Shown piece after piece: positions 32,854 to 33,484 of a stretch of 33,484 nucleotides of DNA. The stretch lies in contig NZ_JAPSIB010000010.1 of NCBI RefSeq assembly GCF_031179145.1, forward strand, positions 1 through 33,484, in the 5' to 3' direction. The notes below the pieces were generated by a model that did no database searches, was not told the origin of the DNA, and worked only from the letters and a program-made list of their open reading frames with translations. Positions within the stretch are counted from its first letter, which is position 1; every line of letters starts with the position of its first letter. Position numbers and translations under genes: made by a program. Origin of the DNA: Brevibacterium sp. GTDB lineage: Bacteria > Actinomycetota > Actinomycetes > Actinomycetales > Brevibacteriaceae.

Positions 32854-33484
32854 GGAGCACTTCACGTCACGTCGTGAAAGGCGGGAAGCCGAACGGTTGG
32901 CGGCAGAGCAGGCGTTCGAGGCACGTTCGACCCCTGAGCAGCCGAGCGATTCCGGCGGACCCTCCCGGGCCGAGTTGCTGAACCCGGCCGAACCTCCGGC
33001 GAGCCCGTCCGAGGATGCGGCGTCCCGTGACGATGCGTCCGCAGCGGAGGGCGACTCCTCTGACCCGTCGTCGACGACGACAACGCCAGCGCTCGATCCC
33101 GCGACAGCGCCACCGCTCGACCCCGCGCCGGCGCCGCGCCAGGTCCACGAACGTGGAGCGTTGGCCTCTGATCATCCGCAGGAGACCCGGCCACCGGTGA
33201 GCGCCGAGGATCGTCTTGATCCCCAGCGCGCCCCATTGCCGCACTTCGAGACCCGCGCCGAACGCAAGAGATACCTCCGCGAGCACGGTCTGTCCGCTCG
33301 GGGTGACCTGTCCACCGGTGCGATCCCGGTCATCGCCGGTCCCGACGAACACAGCGACGAGCCTGCTGAGCACGAATCGTATGACACCGCCGGTTTCGGG
33401 GGAGCGTCCGACGAAGTCGCCGCCCGGGATTTCGAGGCTCCGGTGACTCCGGACTCGGCACCCAGGCCCACTCCTGTCGACTCG
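32846..33484 (+). CDS. Charged disordered protein, start of gene only
   Basis: The frame is open from ATG 32846 to the window edge (213 codons, no stop). ATG follows AGGAG at 5 bases and overlaps the nadD end by eight bases. The N-terminus is strongly charged ([20 protein letters not shown]). A Ser/Pro/Asp/Ala-rich stretch follows, including two related LDPA-type segments near residues 84-96. A second basic motif, [15 protein letters not shown], lies at about residues 134-148. No fold or family is recognised in this part. A conserved domain, perhaps membrane-anchored, may lie beyond the edge. Third codon positions keep the G+C bias of real genes here. Confidence 0.7.
   Translation, partial: MAEEHFTSRRERREAERLAAEQAFEARSTPEQPSDSGGPSRAELLNPAEPPASPSEDAASRDDASAAEGDSSDPSSTTTTPALDPATAPPLDPAPAPRQVHERGALASDHPQETRPPVSAEDRLDPQRAPLPHFETRAERKRYLREHGLSARGDLSTGAIPVIAGPDEHSDEPAEHESYDTAGFGGASDEVAARDFEAPVTPDSAPRPTPVDS

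Overview
The window is a gene-dense, high-GC stretch of an actinobacterial chromosome, most likely Micrococcales and possibly Brevibacterium. The case rests on paired clpP1/clpP2, TANNNT-type -10 boxes, probable leaderless starts, a short-Stem-I translational T-box on ileS, an RNase E/G with long disordered arms, and the order rne ... rplU-rpmA-obgE-proB-proA-(small membrane protein)-nadD. The genus is from memory of protein similarity and was not searched. There are 27 genes, one cut by the right edge. I see no tRNA, rRNA, CRISPR array, insertion sequence or phage gene.

Layout. 55-1587: a Tat-exported GH15-like glycosidase. 1734-6099: a proteostasis block with trigger factor (tig, own strong terminator), then clpP1-clpP2 behind a candidate ClgR box, then clpX with its own promoter. 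6153-8380: an MFS exporter facing an AIM24-family gene, separated by two arrays of degenerate ~20-bp repeats. 8653-11292 (-): an archaeal-like valyl-tRNA synthetase, divergent from a membrane acyltransferase. 12570-13322: a short-chain dehydrogenase. 13424-18713: T-box leader, ileS, folC and a DUF4233 membrane protein, joined by ATGA overlaps, followed by ndk. 19421-20065 (-): a VKOR-family disulfide enzyme, divergent from rne (20346-23543). 23717-24787 (-): an SPFH/band-7 protein, divergent from an AGCS amino-acid:sodium symporter; then aroQ-type chorismate mutase. 26959-33484: rplU-rpmA, obgE-proB-proA, a 53-residue membrane protein, nadD, and the start of a disordered charged protein.

How the parts work together. 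Trigger factor, ClpP1P2 and ClpX cover folding of nascent chains and ATP-driven proteolysis. ileS should be translated only when uncharged tRNA-Ile accumulates; folC and the DUF4233 gene are likely to follow it. RNase E, L21, L27 and Obg serve RNA turnover and ribosome assembly. ProB and ProA make glutamate-5-semialdehyde for proline, and NadD makes NAD precursor.

Most notable. (1) Degenerate tandem repeats of about 19-23 bp sit across or just after the stop codons of several unrelated genes (AIM24, VKOR, rne, aroQ, with a looser case at valS), often copying the stop codon. (2) The ileS T-box can be drawn to base-pair level as a translational switch. (3) The RNase E homologue lacks the two zinc-link cysteines. 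(4) There is a candidate ClgR operator before clpP1P2. (5) Several genes look leaderless. Most of the genes are ordinary housekeeping genes; I do not see a new multi-gene system, and the repeat pattern is the best candidate for something undescribed.
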